Assembly (NCBI GenBank): GCA_029266035.1
Contig: JAJUFH010000006.1
Location: forward strand, 1 to 64,000
Source: Sinomicrobium sp.
GTDB lineage: Bacteria; Bacteroidota; Bacteroidia; Flavobacteriales; Flavobacteriaceae
DNA: 64,000 nt
Reading direction: 5' to 3'
The notes beneath the pieces are model-generated. The model was not told the origin of the DNA, ran no database searches, and saw only the letters and a program-made list of their open reading frames with translations. How positions within the stretch are numbered: position 1 is the first letter of the stretch; each line of letters begins with the position of its first letter. Made by a program: the position numbers and the translations under genes. Positions 51,957-60,096 of the stretch are shown here, piece after piece.

Positions 51957-52835
51957 ATGAGTAAGTCGTTTGAAAGATACCAAAAGCGAAGACTGATTTC
52001 ATCGTATTTCTCCGTAATACTCAGTATATCGCTTGTGTTGTTTCTGTTGGGTATGTTGGGCATGATGGTTATCAACACCAAAAAACTGGCCGATCACTTC
52101 AAAGAACAGGTAGCTGTATCTATTTTTCTGAAAGACGACGCCAAAAAAACAGAGATAGAACAACTGCAAAAAAGCCTTGCCCTAGCCGAGTACACCAAAT
52201 CGGTCAGCTTTGTCTCTAAAGAAGCTGCTGCAGAAGCACAGAGTGCGGAAATGGGAGAGAATTTTATGGATTTTTTAGGATACAATCCCTTGCAGAATTC
52301 CATAGACGTCAGATTAAAAGCCGATTTTGTAGACGCTCAAAAACTGGAAGAAATTGCCGGAGAAATAGGAACAAAAAATTTTGTGGACGAAGTGTCCTAC
52401 GACCGTCCTCTTATCACTCTGCTCAACGAAAACATCAAACGCTTAAGTCTTTGGATATTACTGGCCAGTGGTGCCTTTACCATTATAGCTGTGCTGCTGA
52501 TAAACAGTTCGATTCGACTGTCTATCTACTCAAAACGGTTTATTATCAAGACTATGCAGATGGTAGGAGCCACAAAGCGCTTTATACGACGGCCATTTAT
52601 ACAAACCAGTGTTAAACTGGGCGTTATAGGTGCCGTAATTGCCATAGCCGCTATGGTTGCCTGCCTGTACTATTTCGACCGACTATTCCCGGAACTCGGA
52701 CTCTTGCAGGATCCCGCTCTACTCCTGATACTGTTTGCCGGCATCTTCCTCATGGGAGCGGTTATAAGTTGGATTAGCACCTATTTTGCAGCTCAAAGAT
52801 TTCTGAACCTGCGCACAGACGATTTGTATTACTAA
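51957..52835 (+). CDS. ftsX: Cell division protein FtsX
   Basis: The 292-residue protein (start moved from 51849 to the ATG at 51957, MSKSFERYQKRRLISSYFSV) has one N-terminal span, an extracytoplasmic domain (VAVSIFLKDDAKKTEIEQLQKSL...FVSKEAAAEAQ) and three C-terminal spans (LWILLASGAFTIIAVLLINSSIRL, VIGAVIAIAAMVACLYYF, LLLILFAGIFLMGAVISW). With FtsE it governs peptidoglycan hydrolases at division. A -7-like TATATTTG is at 51920-51927. The gene order ftsX-DUF3098-uppP-truB is a common Flavobacterial cluster. Confidence 0.93.
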   Translation: MSKSFERYQKRRLISSYFSVILSISLVLFLLGMLGMMVINTKKLADHFKEQVAVSIFLKDDAKKTEIEQLQKSLALAEYTKSVSFVSKEAAAEAQSAEMGENFMDFLGYNPLQNSIDVRLKADFVDAQKLEEIAGEIGTKNFVDEVSYDRPLITLLNENIKRLSLWILLASGAFTIIAVLLINSSIRLSIYSKRFIIKTMQMVGATKRFIRRPFIQTSVKLGVIGAVIAIAAMVACLYYFDRLFPELGLLQDPALLLILFAGIFLMGAVISWISTYFAAQRFLNLRTDDLYY

Positions 52836-52847
52836 TAAAACAACACC

Positions 52848-53108
52848 ATGAGTAAAAAAGATAAATCACAACGAGAATTCATATTCCAAAAAAAGAATTA
52901 CACCGTGATGTTTGCTGGTCTCGCTCTGATAGCACTGGGATTTATCCTAATGAGTGGAGGCGGCACAGACGATCCGACGACCTTTAATTCAGAAATATTT
53001 AGCTTCAGGAGAATAAGACTTGCCCCCACTCTTGTCATTGTCGGTTTTGCCATGCAGATATACGCCATCCTGCTTTCTCCTAAGGCTAAAAACAATAAAA
53101 ATGAATAG
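52848..53108 (+). CDS. DUF3098 membrane protein
   Basis: The 86-residue protein has two spans (TVMFAGLALIALGFILMSGG and LAPTLVIVGFAMQIYAILLS) joined by a loop with TDDPTTFNSEIFSFRRIRLAP, the pattern of DUF3098, which is widespread in Bacteroidota next to ftsX. Function unknown; location suggests a link to envelope or cell division. It begins 12 bases after ftsX. Confidence 0.9.
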   Translation: MSKKDKSQREFIFQKKNYTVMFAGLALIALGFILMSGGGTDDPTTFNSEIFSFRRIRLAPTLVIVGFAMQIYAILLSPKAKNNKNE

Positions 53109-53226
53109 TGGATCAACTGTGTATTCGACCAATACCCGCTCTATCAAAACATTGAGTTGTCAAATATTCAATAAACCCTATTTCCCTTCGTTTAGTCTGA
53201 TAAATGATCTAACCCGACAGTAACAC

Positions 53227-54021
53227 ATGGACATTATTGACGCAATTATCCTAGGAATCGTCCAGGGTCTTACCGAATTCCTTCCCGTATCATCCAGCGG
53301 TCATCTCGAAATAGGGAAAGCCTTGCTTGGCGACAACTCCCTACCCGAAGAGAGCCTTGTCTTTACCGTAGTTCTCCACTTTGCCACTGCTCTGAGTACC
53401 ATAGTCATATTTCGGAAAGAGGTTGTGGAAATCCTAAATGGACTCTTCCGTTTCAAAGACAACGAAGAAACGAGATTTTCCATTAAAATCATCCTCTCCA
53501 TGATTCCGGCAGTATTCGTAGGGCTGGTATTTGAAAAGCAACTGGAGCAACTCTTCGGAGGGAACATATTGCTGGTGGGATCTATGTTGCTCATCACTGC
53601 ATTGCTGCTCTATTTTGCAGATCGTGCCAAAGACACCACAAAAAACGTCACCTACAAAAATGCAATTATTATAGGGATCTCTCAGGCTATCGCACTGCTC
53701 CCCGGCATATCCCGAAGTGGGGCTACCATCTCCACTTCTGTATTACTCGGTATAGACAAAAGCAAGGCCGCAAGGTTTTCTTTTCTCATGGTAGTCCCTC
53801 TCATATTCGGAAGTATTGCTAAAGAACTGCTCTATGGAAACATCAGTTTTCAAGCAGAGCAAATCACCCCCCTCGCCGCAGGTTTTGCTGCAGCTTTTTT
53901 CTCCGGACTCCTCGCTTGTACTTGGATGATAAAGCTAGTGCGCAACAGCAAACTCACCTATTTTTCAGTGTACTGCCTCATCGTAGGAATTGTGGCTATT
54001 ACTTATTCATTTTCACAATAA
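53227..54021 (+). CDS. uppP: Undecaprenyl-diphosphatase
   Basis: The 264-residue membrane enzyme recycles the lipid carrier by dephosphorylating undecaprenyl pyrophosphate and gives some bacitracin resistance. Its two conserved regions are visible: GLTEFLPVSSSGHLEIG and ALLPGISRSGATISTSVLLG, containing the catalytic Glu/His/Arg set. Eight hydrophobic spans are present. It ends two bases before truB. The 118-base gap ahead of it (53109-53226) shows no gene or clear terminator. Confidence 0.95.
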   Translation: MDIIDAIILGIVQGLTEFLPVSSSGHLEIGKALLGDNSLPEESLVFTVVLHFATALSTIVIFRKEVVEILNGLFRFKDNEETRFSIKIILSMIPAVFVGLVFEKQLEQLFGGNILLVGSMLLITALLLYFADRAKDTTKNVTYKNAIIIGISQAIALLPGISRSGATISTSVLLGIDKSKAARFSFLMVVPLIFGSIAKELLYGNISFQAEQITPLAAGFAAAFFSGLLACTWMIKLVRNSKLTYFSVYCLIVGIVAITYSFSQ

Positions 54022-54023
54022 CG

Positions 54024-54728
54024 ATGGAAAAAAATTCTGCCGAATACTTCACAGAAGGACAGATTCTACTAATAGACAAACCGCTACACTGGTCGTCTTT
54101 CCAGGCGGTAAACAAGATTAGATGGGCGATTCGTAAAAGTTTTGGTCTCAAAAAGATCAAGGTAGGGCACGCCGGCACCCTCGATCCCCTCGCTACAGGT
54201 TTGTTGATTGTATGCACCGGAAAATTCACAAAAAAAATACCGGAACTACAGGGGCAGGTCAAAGAATACACCGGTACCATTTCTCTCGGGGCAACCACGC
54301 CTTCGTACGATTTGGAAACCGAAGTAGACCAATCCTATCCCACTGCACATATCAGCCCGGAACTGATTCGAGAGACCGCTGCAAAATTCACCGGAGAAAT
54401 TGCCCAGATTCCTCCTGTATTCTCCGCTATTAAAAAAGACGGGAAGAGATTGTACGAACACGCGCGAAAAGGACAAGAAGTAGAGATAGAACCTAGAAAT
54501 ATAACTATTCACTCTTTCGAGACAGACGACAGTCATTTTCCCGACATCTCCTTTAGAGTGGTGTGTAGTAAAGGCACTTACATACGTTCTCTCGCTCACG
54601 ACTTCGGACAGGCGATGCAATCAGGGGCACATCTTTCCAAACTCCGTCGCACAGCTATTGGCAACTACCGGGTAGAAGAAGCCATTACACCCGATGCCTT
54701 TGTGGAAGGCCTTCGTGAAAATCCGTAA
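54024..54728 (+). CDS. truB: tRNA pseudouridine(55) synthase
   Basis: The 234-residue enzyme (start moved from 53916 to the ATG at 54024, which sits just after the uppP stop) makes pseudouridine 55 in the tRNA T-loop. Motifs: LLIDKPLHWSSFQAVNKIR, VGHAGTLDPLATGLLIVCTGK with the catalytic Asp in GTLDP, QVKEYTGTISLG and VVCSKGTYIRSLAHDFG. The length is that of the short form without a PUA domain. Confidence 0.95.
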   Translation: MEKNSAEYFTEGQILLIDKPLHWSSFQAVNKIRWAIRKSFGLKKIKVGHAGTLDPLATGLLIVCTGKFTKKIPELQGQVKEYTGTISLGATTPSYDLETEVDQSYPTAHISPELIRETAAKFTGEIAQIPPVFSAIKKDGKRLYEHARKGQEVEIEPRNITIHSFETDDSHFPDISFRVVCSKGTYIRSLAHDFGQAMQSGAHLSKLRRTAIGNYRVEEAITPDAFVEGLRENP

Positions 54729-54818
54729 TTTTTTAGTATTTTTCACGAGAAAACCACATCCCGAGACGATGTGTTTTGTGCCACCCAATTATTTTGTGCT
54801 TCGGGCGTTATATAAAAT

Positions 54819-55553
54819 ATGGAACTGAACGGAAAACAATACGCATTGCTGATATCATCACTTGTCATGATGCTCCTACTGCTTACTCTGTTTAATATCC
54901 ACCTCTCGACACAGCAAAAAAAAGAACGACTAATCGAACTGCAAGTAGAGGAAATAGTCGAAGAAAATATCCAACTACCAAAGGAGAGTAGCCGAATTAA
55001 AACGCATATGGCCTATAACGAATCGGTAAAGAGTAAGTTTGAAGAGGAAATTAAGGAATTTAAAACACTGGAAGAGCTCAGAGAAGGGAAAAGAGCTGAA
55101 GAAAGTGAAGAAGAACAGGAAGAAGATGCTTCAGACAACACTTCCAACACCGCAGAAAACGAATCTATAGACGGTGGCATCTATAGGGAAAAGCAGTCGG
55201 AAAAAACTCCCGAAAAATCTAAGGAGTCCGAAGGAGACAACAGTACCCATAACACGGTATTGCACAATAACACAAACCGACACAGCTCTATTTCTTATTC
55301 CCTAGTAAACCGTATTCACCGTTATCTTCCAAACCCGGTATACACCTGTTCTGCCCAAGGCAAAATAGTGATCAATATACGAGTCAACTCAGCTGGAAAA
55401 GTAACCCGAGCCGATTTTAACAGAAAGAGTTCCACATCTGCCAACGGCTGTCTTGTAGACCAAGCCATCACCTATGCCTTAAAAGCCACTTTCAACAGCA
55501 GGGAAGGAAGCGGAGAACAGCAGGGCACCATCACCTACCTCTTCCAAGGATAA
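54819..55553 (+). CDS. TonB-like protein, hypothetical
   Basis: The 244-residue protein has one N-terminal span (YALLISSLVMMLLLLTLFNIHL), an extended charged linker (KFEEEIKEFKTLEELREGKRAEESEEEQEED and Asn/Ser-rich parts) and a C-terminal domain (YLPNPVYTCSAQGKIVINIRVNSAGKVTRADFNRKSS...AITYALKATFN) with the TonB pattern GxVxxxVxVxxxGxVxxA. That layout suits a TonB-type energy transducer or a related envelope-spanning protein, though no ExbB/ExbD is nearby. It ends 8 bases from the convergent anmK. Confidence 0.65.
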   Translation: MELNGKQYALLISSLVMMLLLLTLFNIHLSTQQKKERLIELQVEEIVEENIQLPKESSRIKTHMAYNESVKSKFEEEIKEFKTLEELREGKRAEESEEEQEEDASDNTSNTAENESIDGGIYREKQSEKTPEKSKESEGDNSTHNTVLHNNTNRHSSISYSLVNRIHRYLPNPVYTCSAQGKIVINIRVNSAGKVTRADFNRKSSTSANGCLVDQAITYALKATFNSREGSGEQQGTITYLFQG

Positions 55554-55560
55554 CAACTCA

Positions 55561-56748
55561 CTATTCCGGCAAGCTAATCTTTCCCATGCTCACCCATGGA
55601 TAAGCCGAAGAACCTTCCAATTCCGGACTACCAGCCAAGGTTTCATTGGCCAGTATAGCAAACAATACCGCCTCTTTAGCATCAGGGTCAAGCCCTAATA
55701 CAGAGGTGTCGACAAACTCCATTTCAGGACAAGCCTCCCGGAGCAATTCCATCAACAGGGGATTTGAAGCTCCACCGCCACTGACAAAACCACTTATTTT
55801 CCCTCTGCAATCCAAACCTCTTATACATTTTACAATTCCGGCCACGGTAAAATGAGCCAAAGTGTGAAGAACATCTTCGGGAGATATCACTTCGGCACAA
55901 CGCTGCTGTGCATGGTCTATATAATGCTCATTAAAAAGTTCGGGGCCTGTAGTACGTGACCCTTCTTCTTTAAAAAAAGGATGATCTAACAAAGCCTTCA
56001 ATAACTTTTCGTTCCGCTGTCCTTGCCGTGCGATCTTTGCATCTCGGTCGAAAGGCAGGTCGAAATGCTTTTTTACATAAGCATCCATAAGTGTATTCCC
56101 AGGGCCGGTATCAGTACAGAAGGCTTCGTTAAACCCAGCTCCGGCTTGAAGAAAAGTCAAGTTGGCAATTCCACCTATATTGAGTAAAACCCGTGATTCT
56201 TCCACATCGGAAAAAAGCAAGTAATCGCCGTATGCGGCCAAAGGTGCTCCTTCGCCTCCCGCTGCAATATGCTTCTGCCTGAAATCAGACAAGGTTATAA
56301 TCCCTGTTTTTACTGCTAAATGATCGCCATCGCCCAACTGAAGGGTCGCATTAGAATATTCATCCCGTTCGTGATAGCGTTTGGGCGCGTGATAAATGGT
56401 TTGCCCGTGACTGGCCACAAGATCGACCTCTTCCGGTTGCACTGCCCAATTCTTCAGAGCTTGTAGTATCATAGCGGCGTGTACCTCCGCTATATGGGGG
56501 TTCAACAGACATAATTGAGCTATGCTTCCAGTTTCCTTAGCAAATACTTCGCTTATACTATTCCTAAACCCATCCGAATAGGGAACGGTGACAAATTGCA
56601 ACAGCTCTACTTCTGTTTTCTGTCCGTGCCCCTCCACCCTACAGAGTGCTATATCTAGTCCGTCGAGAGAAGTACCACTCATCAGACCGACAATCAGTCT
56701 CGATTTTTTTCGGGAGATCTCATATAGTTTTGCAATCGACCGCTTCAT
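55561..56748 (-). CDS. anmK: Anhydro-N-acetylmuramic acid kinase
   Basis: The 395-residue enzyme opens and phosphorylates anhydro-MurNAc released in cell wall recycling. Motifs: VGLMSGTSLDGLDIALCRVEG (phosphate-binding loop), VASHGQTIYHAP, LLNIGGIANLTFLQ and CTDTGPGNTLMDAYVKKHFDLPFDRD, and the C-terminal FVSGGGASNPLLMELLRE. The length is normal. Confidence 0.95.
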   Translation of the reverse strand: MKRSIAKLYEISRKKSRLIVGLMSGTSLDGLDIALCRVEGHGQKTEVELLQFVTVPYSDGFRNSISEVFAKETGSIAQLCLLNPHIAEVHAAMILQALKNWAVQPEEVDLVASHGQTIYHAPKRYHERDEYSNATLQLGDGDHLAVKTGIITLSDFRQKHIAAGGEGAPLAAYGDYLLFSDVEESRVLLNIGGIANLTFLQAGAGFNEAFCTDTGPGNTLMDAYVKKHFDLPFDRDAKIARQGQRNEKLLKALLDHPFFKEEGSRTTGPELFNEHYIDHAQQRCAEVISPEDVLHTLAHFTVAGIVKCIRGLDCRGKISGFVSGGGASNPLLMELLREACPEMEFVDTSVLGLDPDAKEAVLFAILANETLAGSPELEGSSAYPWVSMGKISLPE

Positions 56749-57263
56749 TGTAGTTTTTTAGTTGATTCGTTCGTAGTTTGTCAAAGGTAATCAACAATCT
56801 GTTCTATCTATATCACCTCCTATTTTTTGATCTGCATTGAGTTGAAATAAATTACCTTGTCAGGGCGACAAGAAACCGTTAGACGAAACAATCACAATTT
56901 ATATATACAAGACGCCGTAGAGACGCAAAATTTTGCGTCTACCCCCATTGACGAATTGATGTGGTACAATTGGAAATCTTGTATCGGATGCTTTAATAAA
57001 ATTTATTCAATACAAATATGTATCGAATAAAATGTTAATGTCCGGAAACCTGAGTAGGAATAGAAGTTTTGGGATTGGAGTTTACGTTTTGTCTAAATAA
57101 CTCAATTACCATCACCCGCCATGGCAAGGAGTGCAAGGCAAAGCTGCGCGCGACGTGGACATCGGGAAATAGTTGTTTAGTTGTTTAGTTGTTAGTGTGT
57201 ATTAATCAATGGGTGTTGTGCAATTAAATCCTTACTTTTACGCAAACAAACGTCAACACACTT
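56749..57263. other. Intergenic region between anmK and polA with palindrome and short tandem repeat
   Basis: 515 bases without a gene. It contains the palindrome at 56917-56942 and a short tandem run of TTGTTTAG at about 57172-57196. Towards the end, TACTTTTA at 57232-57239 is a one-off match to the -7 box and may serve polA. No ORF of note is seen. Confidence 0.6.
56917..56942. repeat. Palindromic interspersed-repeat-like element (GTAGAGACGCAAAATTTTGCGTCTAC)
   Basis: A perfect 20-base palindrome AGACGCAAAATTTTGCGTCT lies within it, flanked by GTAG and AC. Sequences of this type (GTAGAGACGCAAAATTTTGCGTCTCTAC) recur dispersed in many Bacteroidota and other genomes as MITE-like or REP-like repeats. 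A single copy is seen in this window. It is at the site between anmK and polA, without an ORF. Confidence 0.6.
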
Positions 57264-60086
57264 ATGTCTGCACAGAAACGCCTTTTTTTACTGGATGCTT
57301 ACGCACTAATTTTCCGTGGGTATTACGCCTTTATCAAGAATCCGAGGATCAACTCTAAGGGAATGGACACCTCGGCCATTATGGGCTTTACCAATTCCCT
57401 GCTCGATGTGATTCGGCGTGAAAAACCCGATCATCTCGCGGTGGCATTCGACAAAGGAGGCTCGGCAGCTCGTACCGAAATGTTTGAGGCGTATAAGGCC
57501 AATCGAGACGAGACCCCGGAGGCGATTAGAATTGCTGTCCCTTATATTCAGTCCATTCTAAAAGCCATGCATATTCCGGTCATCGAAAAGGAGGGATTTG
57601 AAGCAGACGACATCATAGGAACCTTGGCTAAACAGGCTGAAAAGAAGGGGTATCTCACCTATATGGTTACTCCCGACAAGGATTTTGCTCAACTGGTTTC
57701 CGAAAACATATTTATGTATCGCCCCGCACGTATGGGCAACGGGATAGAAATATGGGGGATACCCGAAGTTCAGAAAAAATTTGAAGTGGAGACACCTGAA
57801 CAAGTGATCGATTACCTCGGGATGATGGGTGATGCGGCAGACAATATCCCCGGATTTCCGGGAGTAGGTGATAAAACCGCTAAAAAATTCATCAAGGAAT
57901 TCGGCAGCGTGGAAAATCTGATCGCCAATGCCGACAGCCTGAAAGGCAAGATGAAAGAAAAGATAAAAGACAATGCCGAACAGGGATTGCTCTCTAAGGA
58001 GCTCGCCCGAATTATGCTGGACGTTCCGGTGACGTTTCACGAAGAGGATTTTGAATTAAATACTCCTGATTTTGACCAGGTAAAAGAGATCTTCCAAGAA
58101 CTGGAATTTCGCCGTCTTACCGAAAACTTCATAAAGATATTCAGTCCGGAAACCACAGTAGAAAGCAATACGACAACCTCTTCGGGCTCACCCTCACCTC
58201 AGTCGGGCACACAGTTTGACCTCTTCGGAAATCCGGGAGAAGAGAGTGTTCAAGCCGAATCGGACAGCGGGTATAAATCTCTGGAAAACAGCACTCATCT
58301 GTACCAGTTGGTAAACACTCCTATGGCGAGAGCCCTGCTGTTGCAAAAACTAATGCTTCAGACGAGTGTTTGCTTTGACACCGAAACCACCAGTCTTAAG
58401 GCATTACAGGCCACACTCGTCGGGATCGCCTTCTCCTGGGAACCCGGAAAAGGATATTATCTCGCGCTTCCCGAAGAGCGAAAAGAAGCTCAGGCCATCT
58501 TGGAAGAGTTCCGCCCTTTTTTTGAAAATGAAGACATCGAAAAAACAGGACAAAATCTAAAATACGATATCAAGGTACTCTCCAATTACGGTATAGCGGT
58601 AAAAGGAAAGTTGTTCGACACCATGATTGCCCACTACCTCATCAATCCAGATATGAGACACAATATGGATGTACTGGCCGAGACCTATCTCAACTACAAG
58701 CCTTTACCCATAGAAACTCTTATCGGTAAAAAAGGGAAGAATCAAGGGTCTATGCGCGATGTAGCTCTCGAAAAACAGACAGAATACGCGGTAGAAGATG
58801 CAGATATCACGCTGCAACTAAAACAGTTGTTTCAGTCAGAACTCCCCAACCGAAATGCCCTTAAGCTATTTGAAGACATTGAAGCTCCTTTGGTACAGGT
58901 GCTTTCAGATATGGAAATCGAAGGTATTCGAGTAGATACAGCCTATCTGAATTCACTGTCTCAAGCCTTGGACAAAGACATTAAGGTTCTCGAAAAAAAC
59001 ATCTACGAACAGGCTGGAGAAGAGTTTAACCTAGCCTCCCCAAAGCAGCTTGGCCCAATACTATTCGACAAACTCAAACTGGTAGACAAACCAAAAAAGA
59101 CCAAGACAGGTCAGTATTCTACCGCAGAAGATGTGCTCTCCTATCTCGCCAAAGACCACCAAATTGTCGAAGACATACTGATGTGGCGACAATTGCAGAA
59201 GTTACAGAACACCTATGTCGATGCTCTGCCCAACGAGATCAACCCCAACACAGGGCGTATACACACTGTGTATAGTCAGGCGGTTGCGGCTACAGGTAGG
59301 TTGAGCAGCAACAATCCCAACCTGCAAAACATCCCTATCCGTACCGAAAGGGGTCGACAGGTACGAAAGGCTTTTATTGCCCGAGATAAGGATTACACCC
59401 TCCTGGCTGCCGACTATTCGCAGATAGAGCTTCGCATCATCGCTGCGCTCAGCGAAGAAGAAAATATGATTAAAGCCTTTGCTGAAGGACAGGATATCCA
59501 CGCCTCTACTGCGGCTAGGGTTTTCGGAGTTCCTTTGGAGGAAGTGACCCGCGAACAGCGGAGCAATGCCAAAACGGTAAATTTCGGTATTATCTACGGG
59601 GTTTCCGCTTTCGGGCTCAGCAACCAGACAACGCTGTCGAGGAGTGAGGCCAAAGAACTCATTGACACCTATTACAAGACCTATCCAAAACTAAGAGCTT
59701 ATATCAACAAGCAGATACACTTTGCACAAGACCACGGCTATGTTGAAACCGTACTCGGAAGAAGGCGTTACCTGCCCGATATCAATTCCAGAAACCAGGT
59801 AGTTCGCGGAGCTGCCGAGCGGAATGCTGTAAATGCCCCTGTTCAGGGTAGTGCGGCCGATATCATCAAAATAGCCATGATAAATATCCATCGCAAGCTT
59901 AGAGAAGGCAAATTCAAAACTAAAATGCTGCTACAGGTGCACGATGAACTGGTATTTGACGCCTACAAGCCGGAGCTGGAAACCATCAAGCCGCTGATTA
60001 AATCGGAAATGGAAAACGCATACAAACTCAGCGTTCCCCTCGACGTAGAAATAGGACTCGGAGAAGACTGGCTCAGTGCACACTGA
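57264..60086 (+). CDS. polA: DNA polymerase I
   Basis: The 940-residue enzyme has the 5'-3' exonuclease (LFLLDAYALIFRGYYAF, DKGGSAARTEMFEAYKANRDETPE, MVTPDKDFAQLV, GDAADNIPGFPGVGDKTAKKF), the 3'-5' exonuclease with FDTETTSLKALQATLVGIAFS and DTMIAHYLINPD, and the polymerase with motif A LAADYSQIELRIIAAL, motif B KTVNFGIIYGVSAFGLS and motif C LLQVHDELVFDA. The proofreading Asp/Glu of DTET are present, unlike in Taq-type enzymes. It faces the A2M-type gene with a ten-base gap. Confidence 0.97.
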   Translation: MSAQKRLFLLDAYALIFRGYYAFIKNPRINSKGMDTSAIMGFTNSLLDVIRREKPDHLAVAFDKGGSAARTEMFEAYKANRDETPEAIRIAVPYIQSILKAMHIPVIEKEGFEADDIIGTLAKQAEKKGYLTYMVTPDKDFAQLVSENIFMYRPARMGNGIEIWGIPEVQKKFEVETPEQVIDYLGMMGDAADNIPGFPGVGDKTAKKFIKEFGSVENLIANADSLKGKMKEKIKDNAEQGLLSKELARIMLDVPVTFHEEDFELNTPDFDQVKEIFQELEFRRLTENFIKIFSPETTVESNTTTSSGSPSPQSGTQFDLFGNPGEESVQAESDSGYKSLENSTHLYQLVNTPMARALLLQKLMLQTSVCFDTETTSLKALQATLVGIAFSWEPGKGYYLALPEERKEAQAILEEFRPFFENEDIEKTGQNLKYDIKVLSNYGIAVKGKLFDTMIAHYLINPDMRHNMDVLAETYLNYKPLPIETLIGKKGKNQGSMRDVALEKQTEYAVEDADITLQLKQLFQSELPNRNALKLFEDIEAPLVQVLSDMEIEGIRVDTAYLNSLSQALDKDIKVLEKNIYEQAGEEFNLASPKQLGPILFDKLKLVDKPKKTKTGQYSTAEDVLSYLAKDHQIVEDILMWRQLQKLQNTYVDALPNEINPNTGRIHTVYSQAVAATGRLSSNNPNLQNIPIRTERGRQVRKAFIARDKDYTLLAADYSQIELRIIAALSEEENMIKAFAEGQDIHASTAARVFGVPLEEVTREQRSNAKTVNFGIIYGVSAFGLSNQTTLSRSEAKELIDTYYKTYPKLRAYINKQIHFAQDHGYVETVLGRRRYLPDINSRNQVVRGAAERNAVNAPVQGSAADIIKIAMINIHRKLREGKFKTKMLLQVHDELVFDAYKPELETIKPLIKSEMENAYKLSVPLDVEIGLGEDWLSAH

Positions 60087-60096
60087 GCCGATCTTC

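Noticed and set aside
57172-57200. TTGTTTAG tandem run as a phase-variable promoter of polA
   Set aside because: Only about three units, imperfect, and 60 bases before a housekeeping gene; no reason to expect switching.
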